Origin: Nocardia brevicatena NBRC 12119 | GTDB taxonomy: Bacteria; Actinomycetota; Actinomycetes; Mycobacteriales; Mycobacteriaceae | Assembly: GCF_000308495.1 (NCBI RefSeq) | Contig: NZ_BAFU01000033.1 | Coordinates: 1-64,000, forward strand | Length of the DNA stretch: 64,000 nucleotides | Reading direction: 5' to 3' | Shown here: positions 27,644 to 36,523 of the stretch, in pieces | Layout of the letters: each line of letters opens with the position of its first letter | Numbering within the stretch: position 1 is the stretch's first letter | The notes under the pieces: generated by a model | What the model was told of the DNA's origin: nothing | The model's input: only the letters and a program-made list of their open reading frames with translations | Database searches by the model: none | Program-made: the position numbers and the translations under genes

Positions 27644-29293
27644 GTGAACGAGACGTGGCAACCTATCGGCACCGACTCCGCCGCAAACCCCGGCGCGGGT
27701 CGTACCGCACCCGATATGGTGTGGGATGCCTGGGGCGTCCCCGAAGGACATGCCCCGCTGCCGGAACGGATCCGCGGCCTGCTGACGCAGGTCTTCGGAA
27801 TCCCCGGCGAGCCGGCGGCACGTCGCGATGAGGGCGATGTGCCGCTGCGCTCGACGGAGCTGTCCATGGCGCACCGTGCCGGTCTGAGCGCGGTGGTCGG
27901 CGCCGACCGGGTATCCACCGAACACCGCGACCGACTACATCACGCGGGCGGTAAGAGCACCCTCGATCTGCTTCGCCGCCGCGCCGACGGCCCGCAGGAT
28001 GCCCCCGACGCCGTTGTCTTCCCCACCGACCACGACCAGGTCGCGGCGGTGCTCGCCTATTGCGCCGAGCAGGAGATCGCGGTGGTTCCGTTCGGCGGTG
28101 GAACCAGCGTGGTGGGCGGCCTCGAGCCGGTACGGGGGCGTTTCGAGACGGTGATCGCCCTGGATCTGCGCGGGCTGGACGGCCTGCTCGCGGTCGACCC
28201 GGTGAGCGGGACCGCGACCTTCGGCGCGGGCGTCACCGGACCGCGCGCCGAGGAACTGCTGGCCGCGCACGAGCTGTCATTGGGACATTTCCCGCAGAGT
28301 TTCGAATTCGCCAGTATCGGTGGATTCGCCGCCACGCGGTCATCGGGACAGGCCTCGTCCGGATACGGGCGGTTCGACGATATGGTGCAGCGCCTGCGTA
28401 TCGCGACCCCCACCGGGACGGTGACGGTGGGCCGCGCGCCCGCCTCGGCGGCGGGGCCGGATCTGCGCGAACTGTTCCTCGGTTCCGAGGGCACACTCGG
28501 GGTTATCACGGAGGTGACAGCGCGGGTTCATCCGATCCCGGAGGACACCCGGTACGAGGCGTGGACGTTTCCGGATTTCGACACTGGGGCCGCGGCGCTG
28601 CGCGCGTTGGTGCGGTCCGGTGCCGCGCCGACCGTGCTGCGCCTGTCCGACGAGGCCGAAACCGCGCTCAACCTGGCCCGCGCCGGCGATATCGGTGGCA
28701 CGGCGGTCGACGGCTGCCTGGCCGTGACGACCTTCGAAGGCACGCGCGCGCATATCGTGGCCCGGAGCGCAGAGGCCGCGGAGATCCTGCGCGCCGCCGG
28801 TGGGACCCCGCTGGGGCCGGAACCCGCCCGGCAGTGGGAACACGGTCGGTTCGCCGCCCCCTACCTGCGCGACGCCCTCCTGGACGTCGGGGTGCTGTGC
28901 GAAACCCTGGAGACCGCCGCCTGCTGGAGCGCGCTGCCCGAACTGAAGGCGAAGGTCACCGCCGCGCTGGTGGACCGGCTCACCGTCGGAGGGGCACCCG
29001 CGCTGGTGATGTGCCATATCTCACACACCTACCCGACCGGGGCCTCGCTGTACTTCACCGTCGTCGCCGCGATGCGCGACGATCCGATCGCTCGGTGGCA
29101 GGTGGCCAAACGAGCCGCGGGCGACGCCATCATGGCCGCCGGGGGAACCATCACCCACCATCACGCCGTCGGCGCCGACCACCGGGACTGGCTGCCCGAG
29201 GAAATCGGTGACCTGGGCGTCCGGGTGCTACGCGCGGTGAAACGCGAAATCGACCCTGCGGGCATCCTCAATCCGGGCACACTGTTGCCATGA
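27644..29293 (+). CDS. FAD-linked oxidase, alkyl-dihydroxyacetonephosphate synthase-like
   Basis: 549 residues from GTG 27644. A PCMH-type FAD domain is visible (VVFPTDHDQVAAVLAYCAEQ, VPFGGGTSVVGGLE at ~147, GYGRFDDMVQ, LFLGSEGTLGVITEVT). The C-terminal oxidase domain ends in KREIDPAGILNPGTLLP, with HHHAVG before it. It is similar in layout to alkyl-DHAP synthases and the mycobacterial orthologue Rv2251. True ether-lipid synthesis in Nocardia is not established, so D-lactate- or glycolate-type oxidation is an alternative. The stop overlaps the ATG of the lipid kinase (ATGA), so the two are translated together, next to divergent glpD. Confidence 0.85.
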   Translation: MNETWQPIGTDSAANPGAGRTAPDMVWDAWGVPEGHAPLPERIRGLLTQVFGIPGEPAARRDEGDVPLRSTELSMAHRAGLSAVVGADRVSTEHRDRLHHAGGKSTLDLLRRRADGPQDAPDAVVFPTDHDQVAAVLAYCAEQEIAVVPFGGGTSVVGGLEPVRGRFETVIALDLRGLDGLLAVDPVSGTATFGAGVTGPRAEELLAAHELSLGHFPQSFEFASIGGFAATRSSGQASSGYGRFDDMVQRLRIATPTGTVTVGRAPASAAGPDLRELFLGSEGTLGVITEVTARVHPIPEDTRYEAWTFPDFDTGAAALRALVRSGAAPTVLRLSDEAETALNLARAGDIGGTAVDGCLAVTTFEGTRAHIVARSAEAAEILRAAGGTPLGPEPARQWEHGRFAAPYLRDALLDVGVLCETLETAACWSALPELKAKVTAALVDRLTVGGAPALVMCHISHTYPTGASLYFTVVAAMRDDPIARWQVAKRAAGDAIMAAGGTITHHHAVGADHRDWLPEEIGDLGVRVLRAVKREIDPAGILNPGTLLP

Positions 29294-30267
29294 CCGACCC
29301 ACAGCGGGGTGCGGTGCGCGCCGCCACCATGGTGACGAATCCGGCGTCCGGGCACGGTAGGGGACGCGATACCGCGGCGGCCGTCGCGGCGCGGCTGACC
29401 GAACGCGGTATCGAGGTCGGCGAGATCCACGGTTCATCGGCGGCCGAGACCCTGACGCGGCTGCGCGAGAACCTCGCCGGCTCCCGCCCGGACGCCGTGA
29501 TCTGCGTCGGCGGCGACGGTATGGTCTCGGCCGTCCTGGACGGGCTCGCCCACGGCGGGATTCCGTTGGCGCTGGTGCCCTGCGGTACCGGCAATGATCT
29601 GGCACGCGAATTCGATATCCCCGACGACGACCCGGTCGCCGCCGCCGACCTGGTGCTCGACGGTCGGGTGCGCGATATCGATCTGGGACTGATCGAATCC
29701 GAGCCCCTCGGCGTGGGGACGGGCGCCGACCGCCCCCACACGGTGAACACCGTGTCCATGTGGTTCGCGACCATCGCCGCGACCGGTTTCGACGCCCGGG
29801 TCACCCTGCGCGCCAACCGGATGCGCCATCCGCGCGGCCCGCTGCGGTACAGCATCGCCGCGCTCGCCGAACTCGTCCACGGCACCGCGGTGCCGTATCA
29901 CATCGAGCTCTCGCACCGCGGTGAAACGCGGGCGACGGTCGCGGACATCGAGGCGGTGATGGTGGCGGTGGGCAATACCACCACCTATGGCGGTGGAATG
30001 CTGATCTGCCCCGACGCCGTCGTCGACGATGGGCAGCTGGAGGTCACCGTGGTCGGCGCGGTCTCGCGCCTGGAAATGCTGCGTCTGCTGCCCGCCCTGG
30101 CCTCGGGCCGGCGGGTAGACCATCCGGCCGTCACCCAGTATCGCGCCGAGTGGTTGCGGCTCGATTCCCCGGGCGCCCCGGCCACCGCGGACGGTGAACC
30201 CGCGGGCACGCTGCCGGTGACGATGCGCAGTGTGCCAGGGGCATTGCCGCTGTTGGTCCCCGCATGA
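29290..30267 (+). CDS. dagK: Diacylglycerol/lipid kinase
   Basis: 325 residues. Hallmarks of the DAGK catalytic family are the NPASGHGRG start, GGDGMVSAVLDGL (~75-87), LALVPCGTGNDLAREFDIP (~94-112), and the C-terminal beta domain with GNTTTYGGGMLICPDAVVDDGQLEV. It phosphorylates diacylglycerol or a related lipid alcohol at the membrane. The M. tuberculosis counterpart Rv2252 sits in the same order after Rv2251 and has been linked to phosphatidylinositol mannoside metabolism. Its ATG overlaps the upstream stop. The pairing with GlpD and an alkyl-DHAP-synthase-like enzyme supports a glycerolipid role. Confidence 0.9.
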   Translation: MTDPQRGAVRAATMVTNPASGHGRGRDTAAAVAARLTERGIEVGEIHGSSAAETLTRLRENLAGSRPDAVICVGGDGMVSAVLDGLAHGGIPLALVPCGTGNDLAREFDIPDDDPVAAADLVLDGRVRDIDLGLIESEPLGVGTGADRPHTVNTVSMWFATIAATGFDARVTLRANRMRHPRGPLRYSIAALAELVHGTAVPYHIELSHRGETRATVADIEAVMVAVGNTTTYGGGMLICPDAVVDDGQLEVTVVGAVSRLEMLRLLPALASGRRVDHPAVTQYRAEWLRLDSPGAPATADGEPAGTLPVTMRSVPGALPLLVPA

Positions 30268-30595
30268 GCGTATGTCCAGAAGGAGCTCGTGTTCTCCGGG
30301 TCGGTGTCGGTCGGGTCTTCGCGTTCGCTCCGGCGGTGCGCGGTACGGCAGCGGGCGGTGCTCGGCCGTGCCCGTCGGGCGGTGAAGCGTATGCGCCGCA
30401 CCCGGTCCATGCCGGAGCGGTCGATCACCACCACCGACGCCGGCTCGGGGCACAGTCCTTGCCTCCGGGCAACAGCGGACAGCAATCGGCTCCATCGAGA
30501 ACAGTGCCATTGGTTTCGGCAAGGCCGGTCCGGCAAGCTGAGAATTACTTATGGATTCGGGCTATCGGCCGTGCTGGGTTGTAGGCTTGGCTCAT

Positions 30596-30701
30596 GGGCG
30601 GAGTTCTCCGATGTCCCTCATCCACCGGAGAACTCCGCCCTCGCCGTATGGAGGGCCGGACCGGTGGTTACAGGTCGGACAACAACCCTGCGGAAACCAC
30701 C
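30596..30701 (+). promoter_or_regulatory. Two hairpins upstream of valS
   Basis: A perfect 15-bp stem (GGGCGGAGTTCTCCG, 30596-30610, with 30626-30640; 15-nt loop) is followed by a 7-bp stem GGTGGTT/AACCACC (30663-30669 with 30695-30701). No T-box sequence (TGGNACCGCG type) is present. They may be a terminator plus an operator or attenuator. The rest of the 30268-30595 gap shows no gene. Confidence 0.45.
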
Positions 30702-30714
30702 TCGCGCCTACAAC

Positions 30715-30720
30715 TAGAAT
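30715..30720 (+). promoter_or_regulatory. -10 element of leaderless valS
   Basis: TAGAAT ends exactly 6 nt before GTG 30727 and no Shine-Dalgarno is present. This is the spacing expected for transcription starting at the initiation codon. Confidence 0.55.
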
Positions 30721-30726
30721 CGCGGC

Positions 30727-33405
30727 GTGACCAGCGCAGCCCCTGACAATACGCGAAATCGCGCCGATGCCCTCCCCAAGAGCTGGAACCCCGGCGAGGT
30801 GGAGGCCGACCTGTACGAGCGCTGGGTAGCCGCCGGTTACTTCGCCGCCGATCCGTCGAGCGGCAAGCCCGCGTATTCGATCGTGCTGCCGCCGCCGAAC
30901 GTCACCGGCTCCCTGCACATGGGCCATGCCCTCGACCACACTCTCATGGACACCCTCGCCCGCCGCAAGCGGATGCAGGGCTACGAGGTGCTGTGGCTGC
31001 CCGGTATGGACCATGCCGGTATCGCCACCCAGACCGTGGTGGAGAAACAGTTGGCCGTCGACGGCAAGACCAAAGAAGATCTCGGCCGCGAGCTGTTCGT
31101 GCAGAAGGTGTGGGACTGGAAGCGCGAATCCGGCGGCGCCATCCAGTGGCAGATGCGCGCCCTCGGTGACAGCGTGGACTGGTCACGGGACCGGTTCACC
31201 ATGGACGGGGGCCTGTCCCGGGCGGTGCAGACCATCTTCAAGCGTCTCTTCGACGCAGGCCTGATCTACCGTGCCGAACGCCTGGTGAACTGGTCGCCGG
31301 AACTGCGCACCGCCATCTCCGATATCGAAGTCAAATACGAGGATGTCGAGGGTGAGCTGGTCTCGCTGCGGTACGGCTCGCTCGACGACACCGAACCGCA
31401 CGTGGTGGTCGCCACCACCCGGGTGGAGACCATGCTCGGTGATACCGCGGTGGCGGTGCATCCGGACGATCCGCGCTACCGCGATCTGATCGGCACCACC
31501 CTCGAACATCCGATCACCGGCCGGCAGATCCCGATCATCGCCGACGACTATGTCGATCCGGAGTTCGGTTCCGGCGCGGTCAAGATCACCCCGGCGCACG
31601 ACCCCAACGACTTCGAGATGGGCCTGCGGCACAACCTGCCGATGCCGACCATCCTGGACGAGCGCGGCCGGATCACCGGTACGGGCACCGAATTCGACGG
31701 AATGGACCGGTTCGAGGCGCGGGTGAAGGTGCGCGAAAGACTGGCCGCCGAGGGACGCGTGGTCGCCGAGAAGCGACCCTACCTGCACAGCGTCGGCCAT
31801 TCGGAGCGCAGCGGCGAGTCGATCGAACCGCGGCTGTCCATGCAGTGGTGGGTGAAGGTCGAGTCCCTGGCCAGGGCCGCCGGTGACGCGGTGCGCAACG
31901 GTGACACCGTCATCCACCCGGAGAGCCAGAAACCGCGCTGGTTCGACTGGGTCGACGATATGCACGACTGGTGCATCTCCCGCCAGCTGTGGTGGGGCCA
32001 CCGCATCCCGATCTGGTATGGCCCCGAGGGCGAGGTGGCGTGTGTCGGCCCGGACGAGACGCCGCCGGAGGGCTGGGTGCAGGACCCCGACGTCCTGGAC
32101 ACCTGGTTCTCGTCGGGTCTGTGGCCGTTCTCGACCATGGGCTGGCCGGACGCCACACCGGAATTGGGGAAGTTCTATCCGACCAGCGTGCTGGTCACCG
32201 GTTACGACATCCTCTTCTTCTGGGTGGCCCGGATGATGATGTTCGGCACTTTCGTCGCCGAGGACACCGCGATCACCGCCGGGAAGGGCGGCGCCCGTCA
32301 GGTGCCGTTCAAGGACGTGTTCCTGCACGGTCTGATCCGCGACCAGTACGGCAAGAAGATGTCGAAGTCGCGGGGCAACGGTATCGACCCCTTGGACTGG
32401 ATCTCCGACTACGGCGCCGACGCCCTGCGGTTCACCCTGGCGCGCGGTGCGCAGCCCGGCGGCGACCTGTCCGTCGGCGAACCGCACGCCCTGGCCTCGC
32501 GCAGCTTCATCACCAAACTGTTCAACGCGAGCAAGTTCGCGCTGATGAACGGCGCCCATGCGGGTGACCTGCCCGCCCGCGACACCCTCACCGACGCCGA
32601 CCGTTGGATTCTGGATCGGTTCGACGAGGTGCGCGCCGAGGTCGACGCCGCTTTCGACGCCTACGAGTTCGGCAAGGCGTGCGAGGCGCTGTACCACTTC
32701 GCGTGGGACGAACTGTGCGACTGGTACCTGGAACTGTCCAAGGTGCAGTTCGCGGCGGACGGTGAACGCGCGGAGGCCACCCGGGTGGTCCTGGGCAACG
32801 TCCTCGACGCCGTGCTGCGGCTGCTGCATCCGGTGGTTCCGTTCGTCACCGAGGTGCTGCGGCAGGCGCTGACCGGCGGGGAATCCGTCGTTGTCGCCGC
32901 ATGGCCGCAGGGCAGCGGTGTGCCCGCCGATACCGGCTCCGCCCGGCGGATCGCCGATGTCCAGCGTCTCGTCACCGAGATCCGCCGTTTCCGCAGCGAT
33001 CAGGGACTGGCCGACAAACAGAAGGTCGCGGCCCGGGTGATCGGCCTGGCCGAGGCCGGGATCGAGCATATGTACGACTCGGTGGCCAACCTCGCCCGAC
33101 TCACCGAGCCGGGTGACGGGTTCTCCGCCACCGCGTCCGTGGAGGTGCGGTTGAGCGGTGCCACTGTCACCGTCGGGGTGGATACCTCGGGTTCGGTCGA
33201 CCTGGAGGCCGAACGTCGCCGGTTGGAGAAGGACCTGGCCGCCGCCCGGAAGGAACTGGACACCACCACCGCCAAACTCGCCAATGAGTCGTTCCTGGCC
33301 AAGGCGCCCGAACAGGTGGTGGACAAGATCCGTAAGCGTCGCGATGTGGCCGCCGACGAGGTGGACCGGATCGGCGCCCGGCTCGCCGAGCTGAGCGGCA
33401 AGTGA
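30727..33405 (+). CDS. valS: Valyl-tRNA synthetase
   Basis: 892 residues. The class I signatures are present: [15 protein letters not shown] (HIGH equivalent, ~58-72) and [13 protein letters not shown] (~541-553). Between them lies the CP1 editing domain, and the C-terminal coiled-coil arm is typical of ValRS ([33 protein letters not shown], then [12 protein letters not shown]). It charges tRNA-Val in the cytoplasm. It starts the block valS-folC-DUF4233-ndk, the order seen in mycobacteria. GTG 30727 is placed for a leaderless mRNA. The stop overlaps folC by 4 nt. Confidence 0.97.
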   Translation: MTSAAPDNTRNRADALPKSWNPGEVEADLYERWVAAGYFAADPSSGKPAYSIVLPPPNVTGSLHMGHALDHTLMDTLARRKRMQGYEVLWLPGMDHAGIATQTVVEKQLAVDGKTKEDLGRELFVQKVWDWKRESGGAIQWQMRALGDSVDWSRDRFTMDGGLSRAVQTIFKRLFDAGLIYRAERLVNWSPELRTAISDIEVKYEDVEGELVSLRYGSLDDTEPHVVVATTRVETMLGDTAVAVHPDDPRYRDLIGTTLEHPITGRQIPIIADDYVDPEFGSGAVKITPAHDPNDFEMGLRHNLPMPTILDERGRITGTGTEFDGMDRFEARVKVRERLAAEGRVVAEKRPYLHSVGHSERSGESIEPRLSMQWWVKVESLARAAGDAVRNGDTVIHPESQKPRWFDWVDDMHDWCISRQLWWGHRIPIWYGPEGEVACVGPDETPPEGWVQDPDVLDTWFSSGLWPFSTMGWPDATPELGKFYPTSVLVTGYDILFFWVARMMMFGTFVAEDTAITAGKGGARQVPFKDVFLHGLIRDQYGKKMSKSRGNGIDPLDWISDYGADALRFTLARGAQPGGDLSVGEPHALASRSFITKLFNASKFALMNGAHAGDLPARDTLTDADRWILDRFDEVRAEVDAAFDAYEFGKACEALYHFAWDELCDWYLELSKVQFAADGERAEATRVVLGNVLDAVLRLLHPVVPFVTEVLRQALTGGESVVVAAWPQGSGVPADTGSARRIADVQRLVTEIRRFRSDQGLADKQKVAARVIGLAEAGIEHMYDSVANLARLTEPGDGFSATASVEVRLSGATVTVGVDTSGSVDLEAERRRLEKDLAAARKELDTTTAKLANESFLAKAPEQVVDKIRKRRDVAADEVDRIGARLAELSGK

Positions 33406-34865
33406 ACGATCCGCGAGGCAACCGCGAACCGGAGCCACAGCACGGGACGGACGCTCGCCTCGGCAGCGGGCCGTCGCCGGTGGATCTGGCGGAGATGGCG
33501 CTGGTCGAGGCCGAACTCGACCGGCGCTGGCCGGAAACCAAGATCGAGCCGTCGCTCACCCGGATCGCCACCCTGATGGATGTGCTGGGCCATCCCCAAC
33601 ACGGCTACCCGGCCATCCATATCGCCGGGACCAACGGCAAGACGTCGGTCTCGCGGATGATCGACGCCCTGCTCACCGCCCTGCACCGCCGGACCGGACG
33701 GTTCACCAGCCCGCATCTGCAGCTGGCCACCGAACGGATCAGTATCGATAACGCGCCCATCTCCCCGGCCCGCTATGTGGAGCTCTACCGGGAACTGCAG
33801 CCGTATATCGAGATGATCGACCAGCGGTCGACCGCGGCGGGTGGCCCGGCGCTGAGCAAATTCGAGGTGCTCACCGCCATGGCCTACGCCGAGTTCGCGG
33901 AGGCTCCGGTGGATGTCGCGGTGGTGGAGACGGGGATGGGCGGCACCTGGGACGCCACCAATGTCATCGACGGGCAGGTCGCGGTGATCACCCAGATCGG
34001 CCTGGACCACACCGAGTACCTGGGTCCGGACCTGGCCTCCATCGCCACGGAGAAGGCCGGGATCATCAAGCCCCCCGCCGACCGACTGGTGCCCGTCGAC
34101 ACCGTCGCGGTGATCGGCGAACAGGACCCCGAGGCCATGGACGTGCTATTGCGGCGCGCGGTCGAGGTCGACGCCTCGGTGGCTCGGGCGGGCTCGGAGT
34201 TCCGGGTCGTGAGCCGCCGGATCGCGGTCGGTGGTCAGCAGCTGGAACTGCAAGGCCTCGGTGGGGTGTACGACGAGATCTTCCTGCCGCTGCACGGCGA
34301 GCACCAGGCCCACAACGCGGCGCTCGCCCTGGCCGCGGTGGAGGCGTTCTTCGGCGCGGGCGTCGACCGGCAGTTGGACGTGGACGCGGTCCGCGCCGGT
34401 TTCGCCGCCGCCACCAGTCCGGGTCGGATGGAACGGATGCGCAGCGCCCCCACGATCTTCATCGATGCCGCGCACAACCCGGCCGGGGCGCGGGCGCTGG
34501 CCAAGACACTGACCGCCGAATTCGACTTCCGCAAGCTGGTGGGGGTGGTCTCGGTACTGTCCGACAAGGACGTGGTGGGAATACTGACCCCGTGGGAATC
34601 GGTGTTCGACGAGATCGTCGTCACCGACAACGGCTCTCCGCGCGCCATGGACGTGGAACAGCTGGCCGATCTGGCCGTCCAGCGTTTCGGCGACGAGCGG
34701 GTGGTGACCGCGCCCACTCTGCCCGACGCGTTGGAAACCGCCATCGCGCTGGCCGAAGAGGTCGGGGAATCGGGCGATATGGTCTCCGGCGCGGGAATCG
34801 TGGTGACCGGTTCGGTGGTAACCGCGGGAGCCGCGCGCGCCCTGTTCGGCAAGGATCCGGCATGA
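33402..34865 (+). CDS. folC: Bifunctional folylpolyglutamate synthase / dihydrofolate synthase
   Basis: 487 residues. Mur-ligase-type features are visible: the P-loop [17 protein letters not shown] (~75-90), the TSPHL block, [20 protein letters not shown], the central [13 protein letters not shown], and [12 protein letters not shown] in the C-terminal domain. It adds glutamate to dihydropteroate or folates in the cytoplasm. The first ~35 residues are a non-conserved polar extension. GTG 33402 overlaps the valS stop (GTGA), so translation is coupled. Confidence 0.94.
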   Translation: MNDPRGNREPEPQHGTDARLGSGPSPVDLAEMALVEAELDRRWPETKIEPSLTRIATLMDVLGHPQHGYPAIHIAGTNGKTSVSRMIDALLTALHRRTGRFTSPHLQLATERISIDNAPISPARYVELYRELQPYIEMIDQRSTAAGGPALSKFEVLTAMAYAEFAEAPVDVAVVETGMGGTWDATNVIDGQVAVITQIGLDHTEYLGPDLASIATEKAGIIKPPADRLVPVDTVAVIGEQDPEAMDVLLRRAVEVDASVARAGSEFRVVSRRIAVGGQQLELQGLGGVYDEIFLPLHGEHQAHNAALALAAVEAFFGAGVDRQLDVDAVRAGFAAATSPGRMERMRSAPTIFIDAAHNPAGARALAKTLTAEFDFRKLVGVVSVLSDKDVVGILTPWESVFDEIVVTDNGSPRAMDVEQLADLAVQRFGDERVVTAPTLPDALETAIALAEEVGESGDMVSGAGIVVTGSVVTAGAARALFGKDPA

Positions 34866-34884
34866 GGCCGTGAGAGGATACAGC

Positions 34885-35292
34885 GTGAGTAGATCTCAGG
34901 ACGCGGCTCGGCCGGCCCTGCCCGATCCCTGGAAAGGGCTGCGCGGTGTCATGGCGGGCGCGCTGGTGCTCGAGGCCATCACGGTGCTGCTGGCGTTGCC
35001 GGTGGTCGCCGACCTCGGCGGTGGACTGAGTTGGCTATCCGCCGGCTATCTGGTGTTGGTGGCGTTGGTGATGATGGCGGGTGCCGGTTTGCAGCGCCGC
35101 TCGTGGGCCATTCCGTTCAACCTCGGTGTGCAGGTGCCGGTGCTGCTCGGCGGGTTCTTCCACCTGTCCATCGTGGTGATCGGTGTGGTGTTCATCGGGG
35201 TATGGGCCTTCATCCTGCTGCTGCGGGCGGATGTGCGGCGGCGCATGGACCAGGGGATACTGCCCGCCCAGCGGATGCGGGACCGCTCGTAG
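34885..35292 (+). CDS. DUF4233 membrane protein
   Basis: 135 residues with four hydrophobic segments (~23-42, ~49-70, ~75-95, ~97-118) and a basic C-terminus (DVRRRMDQGILPAQRMRDRS). This small membrane protein is consistently found between folC and ndk in mycobacteria (Rv2446c position); its function is unknown. GTG 34885 has AGAGGA (34873-34878) 6 nt upstream and is preferred to the in-frame GTG at 34870. It is separated from ndk by 230 bp holding a dispersed repeat. Confidence 0.82.
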   Translation: MSRSQDAARPALPDPWKGLRGVMAGALVLEAITVLLALPVVADLGGGLSWLSAGYLVLVALVMMAGAGLQRRSWAIPFNLGVQVPVLLGGFFHLSIVVIGVVFIGVWAFILLLRADVRRRMDQGILPAQRMRDRS

Positions 35293-35339
35293 ACACGTGG
35301 TGCGCCACCGCGCCGCGGCCTCCGGGCGCCTTGCGCGGG

Positions 35340-35490
35340 GCGCACTCCGCCACGGCCGGGGCCCGCCCGGGTCTGGACCGCCCGGAGCGAATTCGCGTCA
35401 GCGGATTCGCGTTGGAAGGGAAGACCCGGGGTCACGAGGGCTCCGACAGCGCCACTTTGGTGGCGCAATCCAACACAGCCTCCGGGCGCC
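35340..35490 (+). repeat. Dispersed repeat, copy D (module 1 only)
   Basis: GGTCTGGACCGCCCGGAGCG, then GAATTCGCGTCAGCGGATTC and AAGGGAAGACCCGGGGTCAC, is ~90% the same as the two module 1 units at 13.6 kb. It ends in GGTGGCGCAATCCAACACAGC. It lacks module 2. A neighbouring GCCTCCGGGCGCCGACCGC element recurs in the ndk-rne gap. Confidence 0.75.
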
Positions 35491-35511
35491 GACCGCTCAT
35501 GCCGCGCCCGA

Positions 35512-35517
35512 TAAGCT
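35512..35517 (+). promoter_or_regulatory. -10 element of leaderless ndk
   Basis: TAAGCT ends 6 nt before GTG 35524. There is no Shine-Dalgarno. Confidence 0.5.
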
Positions 35518-35523
35518 TGCGGC

Positions 35524-35940
35524 GTGACAGAGCAGACATTGATGCTGATCAAACCCGACGGTGTCGAGCGTGGCCTGGTCGGCGAGGTGCTGAGCCGGGT
35601 CGAGCGCAAGGGCCTGAGGATCACCGCCCTGGAGTTGAAGCAGGTCACCGCGGAGCTGGCGGGTGAGCACTACGCCGAGCATGTCGACAAGCCGTTCTAC
35701 GGTTCGCTGATCGAATTCATCACATCCGGCCCGGTGGTGGCCGCCGTTCTGGAGGGTCCGCGCGCCATCGCCGCGTTCCGGCAGCTGGCCGGTGGCACCG
35801 ATCCGGTGGAGAAGGCGGTACCGGGCAGTATTCGCGGCGACTTGGCCTTGGAGACCCAGTCGAACCTGGTGCACGGCTCGGACTCCCCGGATTCGGCCAA
35901 ACGGGAGATCGCGCTCTGGTTCCCCGAGTTTCCGCTCTGA
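35524..35940 (+). CDS. ndk: Nucleoside diphosphate kinase
   Basis: 138 residues, full length. [18 protein letters not shown] opens the protein and NLVHGSDS carries the phosphorylated His117. It equilibrates nucleoside di- and triphosphates through a phosphohistidine intermediate. It sits in the conserved folC-DUF4233-ndk-rne order. Its own promoter, with a -10 box 6 nt before GTG, suggests a leaderless transcript independent of folC. A distant relative of this fold is encoded at 58.8 kb. Confidence 0.97.
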   Translation: MTEQTLMLIKPDGVERGLVGEVLSRVERKGLRITALELKQVTAELAGEHYAEHVDKPFYGSLIEFITSGPVVAAVLEGPRAIAAFRQLAGGTDPVEKAVPGSIRGDLALETQSNLVHGSDSPDSAKREIALWFPEFPL

Positions 35941-36523
35941 CCCGGCCGTATCCGTCGGCGCACGGGTGGGCGCCCCGCGTGGTTTCACGTGCCACCGCCT
36001 CCGGGCGCCGATCGCCCGTGCTGTGTCTTTCGACGCACGGTGGGCGCCCCGCGTGGTTACGCCGCGCTACCGCCTCCGGGTGACGACCGCCCATATGGTG
36101 TGGGGTTGCGGCTTTCGGTTCGCGCGGCCACGCGCTGGTGGACGGCCCTCGGACGGGTGCTCCACAGCGCCGATGGCGAACATCGGGCGCACTGTGTGGG
36201 ATACTGGCACATGATTGCGATCGGTAACGGTCGCGATCGGATGACACCCCGTGGGGCGATGCCGCCATCGCTGCCGCGGACCGACAGCCGGATCGCTGGG
36301 CCGTCGTCCGCCTCGGCGCGCTGGATGAGCGCGCGTCTCGTGGAGTTCAGCCATATGCCAGGCGCCGCGTGCCCAGTTGGCCCGACCGAGGATCGACAGA
36401 GATAACCGGGCACGCGGGGCGAGACCATTGTTCTCGCGCAACCGCGCGAGGCGGACGGAACAGCGCCCCCGCGACGGCCGCGTCACTCACCGAGGGACGC
36501 GCCCGGGGGCCCGAGGAGACTTC
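35941..36523 (+). repeat. ndk-rne intergenic region with imperfect direct repeats; long rne leader
   Basis: Two ~70-nt imperfect direct repeats start at ~35961 and ~36035 (shared core GTGGGCGCCCCGCGTGGTT, then ACCGCCTCCGGG and GACCGCCC variants). The CCTCCGGGCGCC element also occurs at ~35325 and ~35480. The rest (36110-36523) has no gene and may be the 5' leader of rne, whose E. coli counterpart autoregulates through its leader; that analogy is inference. Confidence 0.5.

Noticed and set aside
30596-30726. T-box riboswitch before valS
   Set aside because: No T-box consensus (TGGNACCGCG type) or specifier stem was found, and the valS promoter appears leaderless.
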